Source: Acidimicrobiia bacterium (GTDB lineage: Bacteria; Actinomycetota; Acidimicrobiia; Acidimicrobiales; Aldehydirespiratoraceae). From it: DNA of 32,662 bases. The notes beneath the pieces were generated by a model that worked only from the letters and a program-made list of their open reading frames with translations, made no database searches and had not been told where the DNA came from. The translations under genes were made by a program, and so were the position numbers. Numbering within the stretch: position 1 is the first letter of the stretch; each line of letters opens with the position of its first letter. Location: assembly GCA_022820805.1 (NCBI GenBank), contig JAJEEV010000021.1:1-32662 (forward strand). The letters run 5' to 3'. Of the stretch, positions 16,262 to 25,524 are shown piece after piece.

Positions 16262-17198
16262 CGTCCTCGAAGCCCTCATCAATGTGGGCGTGCTGGCCAG
16301 CGCCATCCGCATCGCCACGCCGCTGCTGCTCGCCGCGCTGGGCGAGATGGTCACCGAGCGGGCCGGCGTGCTGAACCTGGGCATCGAGGGCACCATCACA
16401 GTGTCGGCCTTCGGGTCCTTCGTGGTGGCCGACAAGGCCGATTCCCTGTGGCTGGGAGTGCTGAGCGGGGTCGGGGCCGGAATACTCCTGTCGCTGCTGA
16501 TGGCCGTCCTCGTGAGCAGCATCAAGGTCGAGCAGGTCGTGGCGGGACTCGCCCTCAACCTGTTCGGCATCGGCATGGCGTTCTACCTGTTCCGGGCGGT
16601 CTACCCGCAGACGGGCGGCGAGATGCCCCGTAGCGACACCTTCGACTTCGCCGAGATCCCCCTTCTGGCCGACATACCCGCCGTCGGAGAGATCGTGTTC
16701 AGCCAGCACTGGCTGACGTACGCAGCCATCGGAACCTGCCCCGCGCTGTGGTTCGCACTGAACCGGACCCAGTTCGGCCTCGAGCTGCGCAGCGTCGGCA
16801 ACAACCCCGCCGCCTGCGACATGCGGGGAATAAGCGTCACCCGGATGCAGTACCTGGCGCTGGCCTTCGGGGGACTCATGGCCGGCCTGGCCGGCGCGTT
16901 CTTGAGCGTGTTCCTGTCGGGGCTGTTCTTCGTGGACGTGGCCGCAGGACGGGGATGGATAGCGCTGGCCATCGTCATCTTCGGCAACTGGCGGATCGGG
17001 AGGATCCTCGCCGGCTCCCTCCTCTTCGGCTACCTCGACGCCTACCAGCTGTCGCTCCAGGCCCGGGGCCTGGAGGTCCCTCACCAGCTGCTGCTCGCTC
17101 TGCCGTTCGCGTTGACGATCGCGGCCCTCGTCGTCAACCGGCGTCGCAGCCAGGAGCCGCTGCACTTGGGCGTGCCGTACTTCAGGGGTGAAAGATGA
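16254..17198 (+). CDS. BMP-type ABC transporter permease 2, cassette B
   Basis: Second membrane subunit, 314 residues, with hallmark GVLNLGIEG at 38-46 and the segment GRGWIALAIVIFGNW shared with the cassette A copy at 3787-4734. The C-terminal PYFRGER tail also parallels PYHRGER there. It overlaps the upstream permease by eight bases and ends 31 bases before the Rieske gene, so transport and catabolic genes are again likely co-transcribed. Confidence 0.94.
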   Translation: MSDVLEALINVGVLASAIRIATPLLLAALGEMVTERAGVLNLGIEGTITVSAFGSFVVADKADSLWLGVLSGVGAGILLSLLMAVLVSSIKVEQVVAGLALNLFGIGMAFYLFRAVYPQTGGEMPRSDTFDFAEIPLLADIPAVGEIVFSQHWLTYAAIGTCPALWFALNRTQFGLELRSVGNNPAACDMRGISVTRMQYLALAFGGLMAGLAGAFLSVFLSGLFFVDVAAGRGWIALAIVIFGNWRIGRILAGSLLFGYLDAYQLSLQARGLEVPHQLLLALPFALTIAALVVNRRRSQEPLHLGVPYFRGER

Positions 17199-17229
17199 TT
17201 GAACCGCACCGACGAGAGGGGGATGCCCG

Positions 17230-18270
17230 ATGAGCCAGCTGATCAGCCGGGTCGACTACGTCGATGCCGACACCGAGGACCGGATGTACGAGGCCATGCG
17301 GGACAAGTTCTGGTACCCGGTGGCCTACTCGGACGAGCTCACCGACGAGCCGCAGGGCTTCGTGCTGTACGGCAAGAAGCTGGTGGTGGTGCGCCTCGAC
17401 GGCCAGCCCGTCGTGTTCGACGACCAGTGCCTGCACAAGGGGACCGCGCTGTCGCTGGGCAAGGTCGTCGACGACTGCCTGCGCTGCCCGTACCACGGCT
17501 GGACCTACGACGCCACCGGCGCCATCCGCCGGATCCCGGCCCGCGAGGAGCTCTCCCAGCACATCAACGCGAAGCTCGGCAGCTACCCGACCTGCGAGAC
17601 CAGCGGGCTGGTGTACACCTGCCTGGGCGATCCCATCTACCCGCCGCCGTCGGTGCCGATGTTCGACGACCCCAGCTACCAGTTCCTGCATCTGGACATC
17701 TACGAGTGGGACTGCTCGATGGCTCGCCGCCTGGAGAACTACTTCGACTTCTCCCACTTCCCGTGGGTGCACGACGGGCTCCTCGGGGACAGCAACCAGC
17801 CCCGAGTCGACGACTACGCCGTGGAGAAGGTCGGGGGCGAGCTCCGCTTCCTGGCCGGACCGTTCCCCGAGTTCACCGACAACGTCAAGAACGCGCCGAC
17901 GGCCGAGTCCGGAGGCGAGCCCGTCTTCGGCGCCATGAAGCGATACCGGGTCTTCGTGCCCAACGCGATGCAGCTGAACAGCAGCGCCGGCGAGACCGAG
18001 GACTACGTGCTGTGGGTCTGCCTGGCTCCGGTAGGGCCCGAGCGCACACGGTGCTTCACCTACCAGGGCCGCAACTACGGGCTCGACCACGGCGAGGAGT
18101 TCATGGCGTTCGCGCAGCTGGTGACCGACCAGGACAAGCCGATCGTGGAGTCGCAGATGCCGGCTCAGGTCCCGATCACGCTGCCCGAGGAGATGTTCGT
18201 CAAGGGTGCCGACCTCGCCCTGCTGGAGTACCGGAAGTGGCTGCTCGAGATCGCGGGGCTCCGCTCATGA
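17230..18270 (+). CDS. Rieske non-haem iron oxygenase, VanA/DdmC-like, cassette B
   Basis: Oxygenase of 346 residues, paralogous to 8784-9869. Rieske cluster ligands are Cys67-x-His69 and Cys86-x2-His89. The iron centre is in ENYFDFSHFPWVH (169-181) with Asn170, Asp173, His176 and His181, and Asp302 in DQDKPIVESQ is the likely third ligand. FPWVH is especially like the O/N-demethylase group. The start is ATG with GAGAGGGGG upstream. No ferredoxin gene accompanies this copy, so it may share the ferredoxin of cassette A or a reductase elsewhere. The stop overlaps the CoxM start (ATGA). Demethylation or hydroxylation of an imported heterocycle is inferred. Confidence 0.92.
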   Translation: MSQLISRVDYVDADTEDRMYEAMRDKFWYPVAYSDELTDEPQGFVLYGKKLVVVRLDGQPVVFDDQCLHKGTALSLGKVVDDCLRCPYHGWTYDATGAIRRIPAREELSQHINAKLGSYPTCETSGLVYTCLGDPIYPPPSVPMFDDPSYQFLHLDIYEWDCSMARRLENYFDFSHFPWVHDGLLGDSNQPRVDDYAVEKVGGELRFLAGPFPEFTDNVKNAPTAESGGEPVFGAMKRYRVFVPNAMQLNSSAGETEDYVLWVCLAPVGPERTRCFTYQGRNYGLDHGEEFMAFAQLVTDQDKPIVESQMPAQVPITLPEEMFVKGADLALLEYRKWLLEIAGLRS

Positions 18271-19115
18271 AGCCGCCTCCCTTCGTCTACTGCCGGCCGG
18301 GAGACCTCGCCGAGGCTCTGGCCGTGCTGGCCGAGCACGGCGACGAGGCCAGACCCCTCGCCGGGGGCCAGAGCCTCGTCCCGATGCTCAACCACCGGCT
18401 GGCCCGCCCGGGCGTGCTCGTCGACATCGGGGCCATCGAGGAGCTGCAGCGCATGGAGCGCCGGCCGTCGGACTGGCTGATCGGCGCCACCGTCACCCAG
18501 CGCCGGGTCGAGCGCCACCGCGTCGAGGGCTGCGAGCTGTTGCGGCTGGCCATGCCGTACATCGGGCACCGCCAGATACGGGCCCGCGGGACGATCGGCG
18601 GCAGCATCGCCCACGCCGACCCGGCGGCGGAGCTGCCGGCCGTGGCCCTGACCGTCGACGCCACCATGGTGGCCGCAGGCCGCGACGGGGAGCGGGCCAT
18701 CGACGCTTCATCGTTCTTCGCGGGGCCCTACATGAACTCGCTCGAGGACGGCGAGGTCCTCTCCCATGTGATCTTCCCGGTGCTCCCGTCCACGACGAGG
18801 TGCTCGTTCAAGGAGTTCGCCCGGCGCAAGGGCGACTTCGCGGTGGCCGGCATCGCCGCCGCGGTCGACATCACGGACCGTGCGGTGTCGACGGCCCGGC
18901 TCACCGCATTCGCGATCGGATCCAACCCGGTCCGCCTGACCGGCGCGGAAGAGGCCCTAGCCGGGCGGAGCCTCGACGCGGCAGCCCTGACCGACGCGTC
19001 CGAGGCCGCCGCCGCGGAGGTCGAGCCGTGGGACGACATCCACGGATCGCCGCAGTACCGGCGCCAGCTGGTGGCCGCCCTGCTGCAGCGGGCACTGCAG
19101 GAGGTGGCCCCATGA
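18267..19115 (+). CDS. Molybdenum hydroxylase FAD-binding subunit (CoxM-like), cassette B
   Basis: FAD subunit of 282 residues beginning MKPPPFVYCRP, at an ATG overlapping the Rieske stop. FAD motifs are canonical: AGGQS at 32-36 and TIGGSIAHADP at 109-119. The GDFAVAG motif is also present in the C-terminal half. It overlaps the next gene by four bases. Paralogue of 7175-8041, without that copy's Gly-to-Cys change. Confidence 0.94.
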   Translation: MKPPPFVYCRPGDLAEALAVLAEHGDEARPLAGGQSLVPMLNHRLARPGVLVDIGAIEELQRMERRPSDWLIGATVTQRRVERHRVEGCELLRLAMPYIGHRQIRARGTIGGSIAHADPAAELPAVALTVDATMVAAGRDGERAIDASSFFAGPYMNSLEDGEVLSHVIFPVLPSTTRCSFKEFARRKGDFAVAGIAAAVDITDRAVSTARLTAFAIGSNPVRLTGAEEALAGRSLDAAALTDASEAAAAEVEPWDDIHGSPQYRRQLVAALLQRALQEVAP

Positions 19116-19615
19116 GCGCTCCGACCGCACGTCGGGTCGAACCGACCACCGAGGTGCCGATCAGCGTCACCGTCAACGGACACGCGGTCGAGGCGGTGGT
19201 GCCGGCCCGCCAGCTGCTGGCCGACTTCCTGCGGGACGAGCTGCGCCTCACCGGCACCCACGTCGGCTGCGAGCAGGGCATCTGCGGCGCGTGCACCATC
19301 AACCTCGACGGCGAGCCGGTGCGGTCCTGCATCATGCTGGCGGCCCAGGTCGACGGCTCGTCGATCACCACGGTGGAGGGGCTGGCGTCGGAGGGCCTGA
19401 GCCCTCTCCAGCAGGCCTTCAAGGACAACCACGGCCTGCAGTGCGGGTTCTGCACTCCAGGGTTCCTGATGACCCTGTCGACCGTCGATCCCGACGAGTA
19501 CCCCGGCACCGAAGGGATCCGCGAGGCCATATCGGGCAACCTGTGCCGCTGCACCGGCTACGGCGGCATCCTCCAGGCGGTGCGCACGGCCTGGAATCGG
19601 ACCGAGGACGGCTGA
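19112..19615 (+). CDS. Molybdenum hydroxylase 2Fe-2S subunit (CoxS-like), cassette B
   Basis: Two-cluster iron-sulfur subunit of 167 residues. Cys53, Cys58, Cys61 and Cys73 bind the plant-type cluster, and Cys111, Cys114, Cys145 and Cys147 bind the second. All ligands are intact. The start overlaps the CoxM stop (ATGA). Gene order here is M-S-L, unlike L-M-S in cassette A. Confidence 0.95.
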   Translation: MSAPTARRVEPTTEVPISVTVNGHAVEAVVPARQLLADFLRDELRLTGTHVGCEQGICGACTINLDGEPVRSCIMLAAQVDGSSITTVEGLASEGLSPLQQAFKDNHGLQCGFCTPGFLMTLSTVDPDEYPGTEGIREAISGNLCRCTGYGGILQAVRTAWNRTEDG

Positions 19616-19623
19616 CGCCGCCG

Positions 19624-22005
19624 ATGGGCAGCACCTTCGAGCTGGGCGCCCGCCCGGTCTACACGGGAACCCACGTCACCCGCGCCCAGGACGACAGCCT
19701 GCTCAGCGGGCAGGGCACCTACGTCGCCGACCTCCACAGGGACGGGATGGCCGAGATGGCGGTGGTCCGCAGCACGGTGGCCCACGGACGCATCACCGCC
19801 GTCCGCACCGCCGAGGCGGCCGCCGTCGACGGCGTCATCGAGGTGATCACCGCCGCAGACCTCACCGACGTCTCGCCCTACCCCAACTTCGCCTCCGCCT
19901 ACACCCAGACCCCCGGGACGTTCCCGCTGGCGCAGGACAAGGTGCGCTACGTGGGCTCGCCGGTGGCGGTGGTGCTGGCCGAGGACCGCTACATCGCCGA
20001 GGACGCGGCCGAGCTCGTGGTGGTCGACTACGAGGAGCTGCCCGCGGTCATCTCTCTCGAGGACGCCCTGGAGCCGGACTCGCCGCGGCTGTTCGAGGAC
20101 TGGCCCGACAACCGGCTCCTCGACCTGCAGCCCGACGACTCCGAGGTGGCCGCCATCCTGGCCGGCAGCCGGGTGTTCCGGCGCCGCTACAAGATGGGCC
20201 GCCACACCGCCATGCCCATGGAGACCCGGGCCTGTATGGCCGAGGTGCGAGACGACCGTCTCCACCTGTGGTGCACCAACCAGCACGCCCACATCGCCCG
20301 CACCACGCTGTCGTACGTGCTGCCGGTGGCCGAGCGCGACATCAGGGTGGTCATTCCCCACGTGGGCGGCGGCTTCGGCCTCAAGCAGCACCTGTATCCC
20401 GAGGATGTCCTGGCGTCCTGGCTGGCGCTGCGCCACCGCCGTCCGGTTCGCTTCGTAGAGGACCGGGCCGAGCACATGATCGCCGCGGCCCATGCCCGCG
20501 ACCACATGATGGACATGGAGGCGGCCATCGACGACGACGGCCGGATCCTGGCCATACGGGTCCAGGTCGTCCAGGACCTCGGGTCGGCCGAGATATTCCC
20601 CGGGGCCTGGTGCCCGGCGCTCACCACTGCCGCCCACATGACCGGTCCCTACGACATCGGCCAATGCGTCGTGTCGGTGGCCGCGGTGACCACCAACAAG
20701 ACGCCCGGCGGCTCCTACCGGGGCTTCGGGGTGCCCGAGGCCGTGTTCGCCGTCGAGCGGTTCATCGACGAGATCGCGCAGGAGGTCGGCGTGAACCGGC
20801 TCGATCTGCGCCGGTCGATGCTGCTGCAGCCCGAGGACCTGCCCTACACGACCGCCTCGGGCGCGCTGCTGGATTCGGGCAGCTTCGCGGAGTCGTTCGA
20901 GAAGGTGGTCGAGTTGGCCGAGCCCGCCTACCGGCGGGCCGAGGCCCAGTACGGCGCCGACCCGCAGTCCCGGGTCGGTGTGGGCTACGCGGTCCTGTTC
21001 GAGGGCGTCTCGCCGACCCACCACGGAGCCTCGGCGCACTGGGCGGGACACGAGTCGTGCTCCATAGAGGTGCAGCCCGACGGCGGCGTGCGGGTGGCGT
21101 CGGGGGTCACCGACCAGGGCCAGGGAACGACCACGTTCGTGGCCACCCTCGCGGCCGACGCGCTCGGGGTGCCGATCGAGACCGTCCACGTCGAGCTGGC
21201 CGACTCCGACTCGACCCCCTACGGCCTGGGCGCCTTCGGCTCGCGGCAGGCCGTGGTCGGCGGCGGCGCCCTGCTGCTCGCGGCCGGCGAGGTGCGAGAC
21301 AAGGTCAAGAAGATCGCGGCCCACATGCTTGAGGCCACTGAGGATGATCTGGTGATCGAGGCCGGCCGGGTCCATGTGGCCGGCAGTCCCGCGCCGGCGG
21401 TGACGATGGCTGAGATCGCCACCACCGCCGTCATCAGGACCATCGACCTGCCGCCGGGCATGGAGCCGGGCCTGGAGGCGACCGCCCGCTACGAGCCCGA
21501 GTTGATGGAGCACGTGCCCGATGAGAATGGCAGGATCAACCCCAACGCGGCCTACGCCAACGCGGCCCATGCCGCCGTGATCCGGGTCGATGTCGGGACC
21601 GGCGAGATCGAGGTCCTCAACTACATCCTGGCCCACGACTGCGGGAGGGTCATCAACCCGCCGATCGTCGACGGCCAGATCTGGGGCGGCATCGCCCAGG
21701 GCGTGGGGGGGACCCTGTACGAGGACCTGCGTTTCAACGACCTGGGCCAGCCCCAGACCGCGTTCATGGACTACCTGGTGCCGTCGGCGATCGAGATGCC
21801 CGAGGTGGTGATCGAGCACTTCGAGAGCCCGTCACCGAACACGCCGCTGGGCATCAAGGGCGTCGGCGAGGGCGGGACGGTGGGACCGGCGGCGGCCATC
21901 GGCAACGCCCTCGCCCATGCGCTCGCCGAGTTCAAGCCGCAGATCCGCGAGACCCCGCTGAGCCCGGCCGTGGTCCGGGCCATGATCGGAGACCAGCAGA
22001 CCTGA
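19624..22005 (+). CDS. Molybdenum hydroxylase large subunit (CoxL/xanthine dehydrogenase family), cassette B
   Basis: Mo-cofactor subunit of 793 residues, eight bases after CoxS. The hammerhead domain contains GQGTYVADL. The cofactor loops read GGGFGLK at 248-254, SYRGFG at 364-369 and GEGG at 748-751, with Glu749 as catalytic residue. The loop excludes a CO dehydrogenase. Relative to the cassette A protein, the residue after GGGFG is Leu instead of Thr and the AYRGFG loop begins with Ser, so the substrate pocket has probably diverged. It is the last gene of cassette B and ends 17 bases from the convergent SsnA-like gene. Confidence 0.93.
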   Translation: MGSTFELGARPVYTGTHVTRAQDDSLLSGQGTYVADLHRDGMAEMAVVRSTVAHGRITAVRTAEAAAVDGVIEVITAADLTDVSPYPNFASAYTQTPGTFPLAQDKVRYVGSPVAVVLAEDRYIAEDAAELVVVDYEELPAVISLEDALEPDSPRLFEDWPDNRLLDLQPDDSEVAAILAGSRVFRRRYKMGRHTAMPMETRACMAEVRDDRLHLWCTNQHAHIARTTLSYVLPVAERDIRVVIPHVGGGFGLKQHLYPEDVLASWLALRHRRPVRFVEDRAEHMIAAAHARDHMMDMEAAIDDDGRILAIRVQVVQDLGSAEIFPGAWCPALTTAAHMTGPYDIGQCVVSVAAVTTNKTPGGSYRGFGVPEAVFAVERFIDEIAQEVGVNRLDLRRSMLLQPEDLPYTTASGALLDSGSFAESFEKVVELAEPAYRRAEAQYGADPQSRVGVGYAVLFEGVSPTHHGASAHWAGHESCSIEVQPDGGVRVASGVTDQGQGTTTFVATLAADALGVPIETVHVELADSDSTPYGLGAFGSRQAVVGGGALLLAAGEVRDKVKKIAAHMLEATEDDLVIEAGRVHVAGSPAPAVTMAEIATTAVIRTIDLPPGMEPGLEATARYEPELMEHVPDENGRINPNAAYANAAHAAVIRVDVGTGEIEVLNYILAHDCGRVINPPIVDGQIWGGIAQGVGGTLYEDLRFNDLGQPQTAFMDYLVPSAIEMPEVVIEHFESPSPNTPLGIKGVGEGGTVGPAAAIGNALAHALAEFKPQIRETPLSPAVVRAMIGDQQT

Positions 22006-22022
22006 CCGGGCCGGGCCGCTAG

Positions 22023-23387
22023 TTAGCCCAGGATCGGTGTGTCGGGCACGCCGGCCTCGTAGCGCTGCCAGAAGGCGGGGGCGGCCTCGCGGCAGCGGGC
22101 CTTGATTTCCTGCTCGTCGACGGTCAGCAGCTCGCGGTCCCGCATCAGGACCTCTCCGGCGACGATGGTGTTCGTGATCATCGACTCGTTCATGGCGAAC
22201 ACGAGGTGGCCGCCGATGTTGTCAGCCGTCATCGGGGTCGCGGGGTGGTAGTCGACCAGGATCAGATCGGCGGCCGACCCCTCGGCCACCGTCCCCAGCG
22301 GCGCGTCGCCGAAGTACAGGGAGGCCAGCGCGGCGTTGTTGTAGACGGCCATCTCCAGGAGCTGGTCTGGGGGCAGCCGCCGCCCGTCGCGGTGGGCGAT
22401 CTTCTGAAGGAAGTAGGCGGCTTCGGCCTCCCGCCACATGGTGGGGGCCAGGCCGTCGGTGCCGAGGCACACCCGCACGCCGGCACGCATCTGCGACTCG
22501 ACCGCGGCTATGCCGTCGCCCACGTTCATGTTGTTGCGAGGCTGGTGGCTCGCGGCAGTGCCGGTCCCGGCCAGGAGCATCACCTCGCGGGCGTCGAGAT
22601 GGATGGCGTGGGCCATGATCGACCGCTCACCGAGCATGTCGTGGCGGTGGAGGCGGTCCACGGAGCGGGTGCCCGACATCGCCAGGCTCCGGTGCTGGTC
22701 GTACTCGTGCTCACCGGCGTGGACATGGAACCCTGTGCCGGACGGGACCGACTCCCGGCAGCGGGCCAGCGTGTCGTCCGACACCGTCATCGGGGCATGG
22801 ATCCCGAAGCTGGCCGCGACCCGCCCGCCGATGGGACCGCGGGCGCAGCGCCGGACGAAGCGGGCGTTCTCGGCGATGCCCGCTGTGGCGCGCTCCGGCC
22901 CGTCGCGGTCGGTGACCTCGAAGCACAGGACGGCCCGCAGACCGGCTTCGCCGACCACCGACGCGATCAGGTCGAGGACGCCGTCGATGCAGTTGGGCGA
23001 GGAGTGGTGGTCGAAATAGGTGGTGGTGCCGTTCTTGATGGCGTCGACCATGCCGACCTCGACGGCAAGCCGCACCTCCTGCTCGCCGAGCGCACGGTCG
23101 TAGGGCCACCAGAGCCGGTCCAGGATGGTCGGCAGGGTGATGGGCGGGTCATGGGGAACGCTCATCCCCACCGCGAAGGCGCTGTAGAAGTGGCCGTGAG
23201 CGCAGATGTTGCCCGGCATCACATACTGGCCGCCGGCGTCGAGCCGCGGCGCGTCGCGGTGACGGCTCTCCAGCTCTGCGCTCGGGCCGATCGCGGCGAT
23301 CCGGCCGTCCTCGACGAGCAGGCCGTGGCCGTCGAGGATCTCGTTGGGCCGCCCGAACGTGACGATGGTCGCGTCGGTGATCAGCAC
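22023..23387 (-). CDS. ssnA: SsnA-like amidohydrolase
   Basis: Metal-dependent aminohydrolase/chlorohydrolase of 454 residues. N-terminal metal ligands His64-x-His66 follow VMPGNICAHGH. FDHHSSP (126-131) is the feature recalled from SsnA proteins. HVHAGE at 221-226, His260 and His263 in MAHAIHL, and Asp311 in LGTDG complete the active site. SsnA of E. coli lies in the ygeW-to-xdhD purine catabolism cluster; its exact reaction is not firmly known to me. It is the last gene of a minus-strand operon, 15 bases after the LLM oxidoreductase. Hydrolytic deamination or ring opening of a heterocycle is inferred. The symbol is tentative. Confidence 0.82.
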   Translation of the reverse strand: MLITDATIVTFGRPNEILDGHGLLVEDGRIAAIGPSAELESRHRDAPRLDAGGQYVMPGNICAHGHFYSAFAVGMSVPHDPPITLPTILDRLWWPYDRALGEQEVRLAVEVGMVDAIKNGTTTYFDHHSSPNCIDGVLDLIASVVGEAGLRAVLCFEVTDRDGPERATAGIAENARFVRRCARGPIGGRVAASFGIHAPMTVSDDTLARCRESVPSGTGFHVHAGEHEYDQHRSLAMSGTRSVDRLHRHDMLGERSIMAHAIHLDAREVMLLAGTGTAASHQPRNNMNVGDGIAAVESQMRAGVRVCLGTDGLAPTMWREAEAAYFLQKIAHRDGRRLPPDQLLEMAVYNNAALASLYFGDAPLGTVAEGSAADLILVDYHPATPMTADNIGGHLVFAMNESMITNTIVAGEVLMRDRELLTVDEQEIKARCREAAPAFWQRYEAGVPDTPILG

Positions 23388-23402
23388 GCCGGTGCTCCCG
23401 GG

Positions 23403-24422
23403 CTAGAACCCGTCGGCGAACGCATCGATCACCTCTCGGATGTTGCCCCTGAGCGGGTACATGATCGGGCAGGTCACCCCGGCGTCGACGTACTCGCGGA
23501 CCTTGCGGCGGCAGTCCTCGGCGGTGCCCACGGCCATGATGTCGCGCACGATCTCATCGGGGATGACCGCGCTGGCCCGCTCGTAGTCCTCCTCGGTGGC
23601 CGGCCAGCCCATGAGCGCCTTGGCCCTCTCGGCCACCTCCTCGCTGACCCCGCTGGCCTTCATGATGTGCGGCTCGGTCGCGAAGTAGTAGGCGGCCAGC
23701 TTCTTGCCCTCGTGCAGGGCGGCGTCGGGGTCCTCGTCGCACATCGACACCACGATCAGCTCGGGCAGGTCGATGTCGGCGATCGACCGGCCCGACCGGC
23801 GGGCGCCCTTCTCCACCAGGGCGACGGCCCGGCGGATGTAGTCGACCGAGACGCCGTAGTTCAGGCAGACGCCGTCGCAGATCTCGCCGGCCAGCTCCAG
23901 CATCCTCGGGCCGGTGGCGCCGAGATAGATGGGTATGTCGCGCGGTGAGGTGTCGCCCCACACCACGTCGAGGCTCACGCCGTCGAGGCGGACGAAGTCG
24001 CCGGAATAGGTGACCGGCTCCATGGTGAACAGGGCCCTGATGGCCTCGATGTTCTCGCGCATGGCGGTGAGCGGGCGCACCAGGTCCACCCCGACCCGGC
24101 CCGCGATCGGCTCCCACCACGCGCCGAGGCCGAGCATCACCCGGCCCTGGCCGTCGACCTTGCCGCCGAGTTCCCACATGGTGCTGAAGCTGGCCGCGAT
24201 CACCACCGGGTTGCGGGTCCAGATGGGCAGCACCCCGGCCGCGACCTTGATGCGGCGGGTGTGGGTCAAGAAGGCGCTCATGGCCACGATGCAGTCCCGG
24301 GCCAGGCGGTTGTCGCCCTGCCAGATCTCGCTGAAGCCCCGGTCCTCCATGTAGAGGGCGAGGTCGAGCTCCTCGCGGATGTCGATCCGGTCCTGCATGT
24401 AGATGGCCATGCGCTGGGTCAT
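23403..24422 (-). CDS. LLM-class flavin-dependent oxidoreductase (luciferase-like, FMN or F420)
   Basis: A 339-residue TIM-barrel oxidoreductase of the bacterial luciferase superfamily. Visible features are [18 protein letters not shown] near the N-terminus, [18 protein letters not shown] and [13 protein letters not shown] in the middle, and the C-terminal [15 protein letters not shown]. In actinobacteria such proteins often use coenzyme F420, but an FMN monooxygenase is equally possible, and the sequence does not decide. It sits between the ADA-like and SsnA-like genes in one transcription unit (52 bases after the first, 15 before the second). A role in the same heterocycle pathway is inferred from context only. 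Confidence 0.87.
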   Translation of the reverse strand: MTQRMAIYMQDRIDIREELDLALYMEDRGFSEIWQGDNRLARDCIVAMSAFLTHTRRIKVAAGVLPIWTRNPVVIAASFSTMWELGGKVDGQGRVMLGLGAWWEPIAGRVGVDLVRPLTAMRENIEAIRALFTMEPVTYSGDFVRLDGVSLDVVWGDTSPRDIPIYLGATGPRMLELAGEICDGVCLNYGVSVDYIRRAVALVEKGARRSGRSIADIDLPELIVVSMCDEDPDAALHEGKKLAAYYFATEPHIMKASGVSEEVAERAKALMGWPATEEDYERASAVIPDEIVRDIMAVGTAEDCRRKVREYVDAGVTCPIMYPLRGNIREVIDAFADGF

Positions 24423-24473
24423 CGCTCTGCTCCCCTCTGCCCAGGCTCTGCCGCCGTTCAGGCGACGACCCTG

Positions 24474-25490
24474 TCAGTCCCCGAAATCGAACTCATCGAT
24501 GCCCGCGAGCAGGTCGGCCCGGAGCGGGTCGGGGCAGAAGCTGGCCTCGACCGAGGTGCGGGCGAGGCGGCGCAGGACGCCCGTGGACCAGCCGTAGACC
24601 TCGCTGGCGGTCACGTACTCGTCCTCCAGGGTGATCCGGTAGAAGCCCGACCCGTCGGTGTTGAGGGTCACCCGCGCGCCCGCGTCGACGAGGGTCCGGA
24701 TCGGATGGGACTCCCGATCGGGATACAGGCCCAACAACACGTTGGACCACGGGCACACGTTGAGGAAGATGCCGCGCTCGACGAGCTCCTCGACCAGTTC
24801 GGGGTCCTCCACCGATCGCACGCCGTGGTCGACCCGCTGGGTCTTGAGCAGGTCGATAGCGTCCCACACGCCCTCGGGGCCGCTCGACTCGCCGGCGTGG
24901 GCCCGGATGCCGAGCCCGTTGGCGCGGGCCCGCTTGAAGACGGGGGCGAAGCGGTCGCCGGTCCGGCCCGCCAGGGCCTCGTTGCCGTCGATCGACAGGG
25001 CTACCACCCTCCGATGGCCCATGGCCAGCATGGTGTCGAGCACTTCGTGGGCCTCGGCCCGGCTGTGCTTGCGGGAGATGCTGATCGACAGGTACACCGG
25101 TGGGTGGCCGTCGCGCTCGGCGTCCTCGAGCCCGGACGCGACCGCGGCGATGAACTCCTCCAGTGGGCCCTCGAAGTTCTTCCAGTGGATGGGGCTGACC
25201 ATCAGGTCGGTGTAGGAGACCCCCGAGCGGCCCTGGCGTCTGGCCACCGAGTACGACAGCGACGCAACCTGCTCGGCGTTGCGGGGCAGGCACAGGACCC
25301 AGTCGAGGAAGGTCAGGAACTCCTGGAGGTCCTCCCAGTCGAACATGGCGTCGGGCGGCTCCTTGAGGAGCGGGACGCCGTTCTGCTCGGCCAGCCGCAC
25401 CGCGTCCTCCACCTCGAACCCGCTGTCAAGATGGAGGTGCATTTCCGCCTTGGGGAGCCTGCGGATGGCGTCTGCAGTGATGGCGCCCAT
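24474..25490 (-). CDS. Adenosine/adenine deaminase-family amidohydrolase
   Basis: A 338-residue member of the adenosine deaminase family. Zinc ligands and catalytic residues are seen: His18-x-His20 in KAEMHLHLD, His198 and Glu201 in HAGES, His222 in RVDHGVR, and Asp279 in LNTDG. The residue after Asp279 is Gly280, where adenosine deaminases have a second Asp (NTDDP) that contacts the purine. The Gly-Asp-Glu substrate loop is DGNE (168-171). The substrate may therefore be a modified purine or another ring rather than adenosine. GAGAGGA precedes the ATG by about nine bases. First gene of a minus-strand operon with the LLM oxidoreductase and SsnA-like hydrolase. Confidence 0.88.
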   Translation of the reverse strand: MGAITADAIRRLPKAEMHLHLDSGFEVEDAVRLAEQNGVPLLKEPPDAMFDWEDLQEFLTFLDWVLCLPRNAEQVASLSYSVARRQGRSGVSYTDLMVSPIHWKNFEGPLEEFIAAVASGLEDAERDGHPPVYLSISISRKHSRAEAHEVLDTMLAMGHRRVVALSIDGNEALAGRTGDRFAPVFKRARANGLGIRAHAGESSGPEGVWDAIDLLKTQRVDHGVRSVEDPELVEELVERGIFLNVCPWSNVLLGLYPDRESHPIRTLVDAGARVTLNTDGSGFYRITLEDEYVTASEVYGWSTGVLRRLARTSVEASFCPDPLRADLLAGIDEFDFGD

Positions 25491-25524
25491 GGTCTCGGTC
25501 CTCTCGTGGCGCCGCGCCGGCGCA

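Noticed and set aside
19558..21819. 753-codon open frame on the minus strand
   Set aside because: It lies opposite the CoxL gene of cassette B, is rich in Val, Gly, His and Arg without any domain, and is the expected antisense shadow of a high-GC gene.
22206..23948. 580-codon open frame on the plus strand
   Set aside because: It runs antisense across both the SsnA-like and LLM genes, including their intergenic junction, and has no domain signature.
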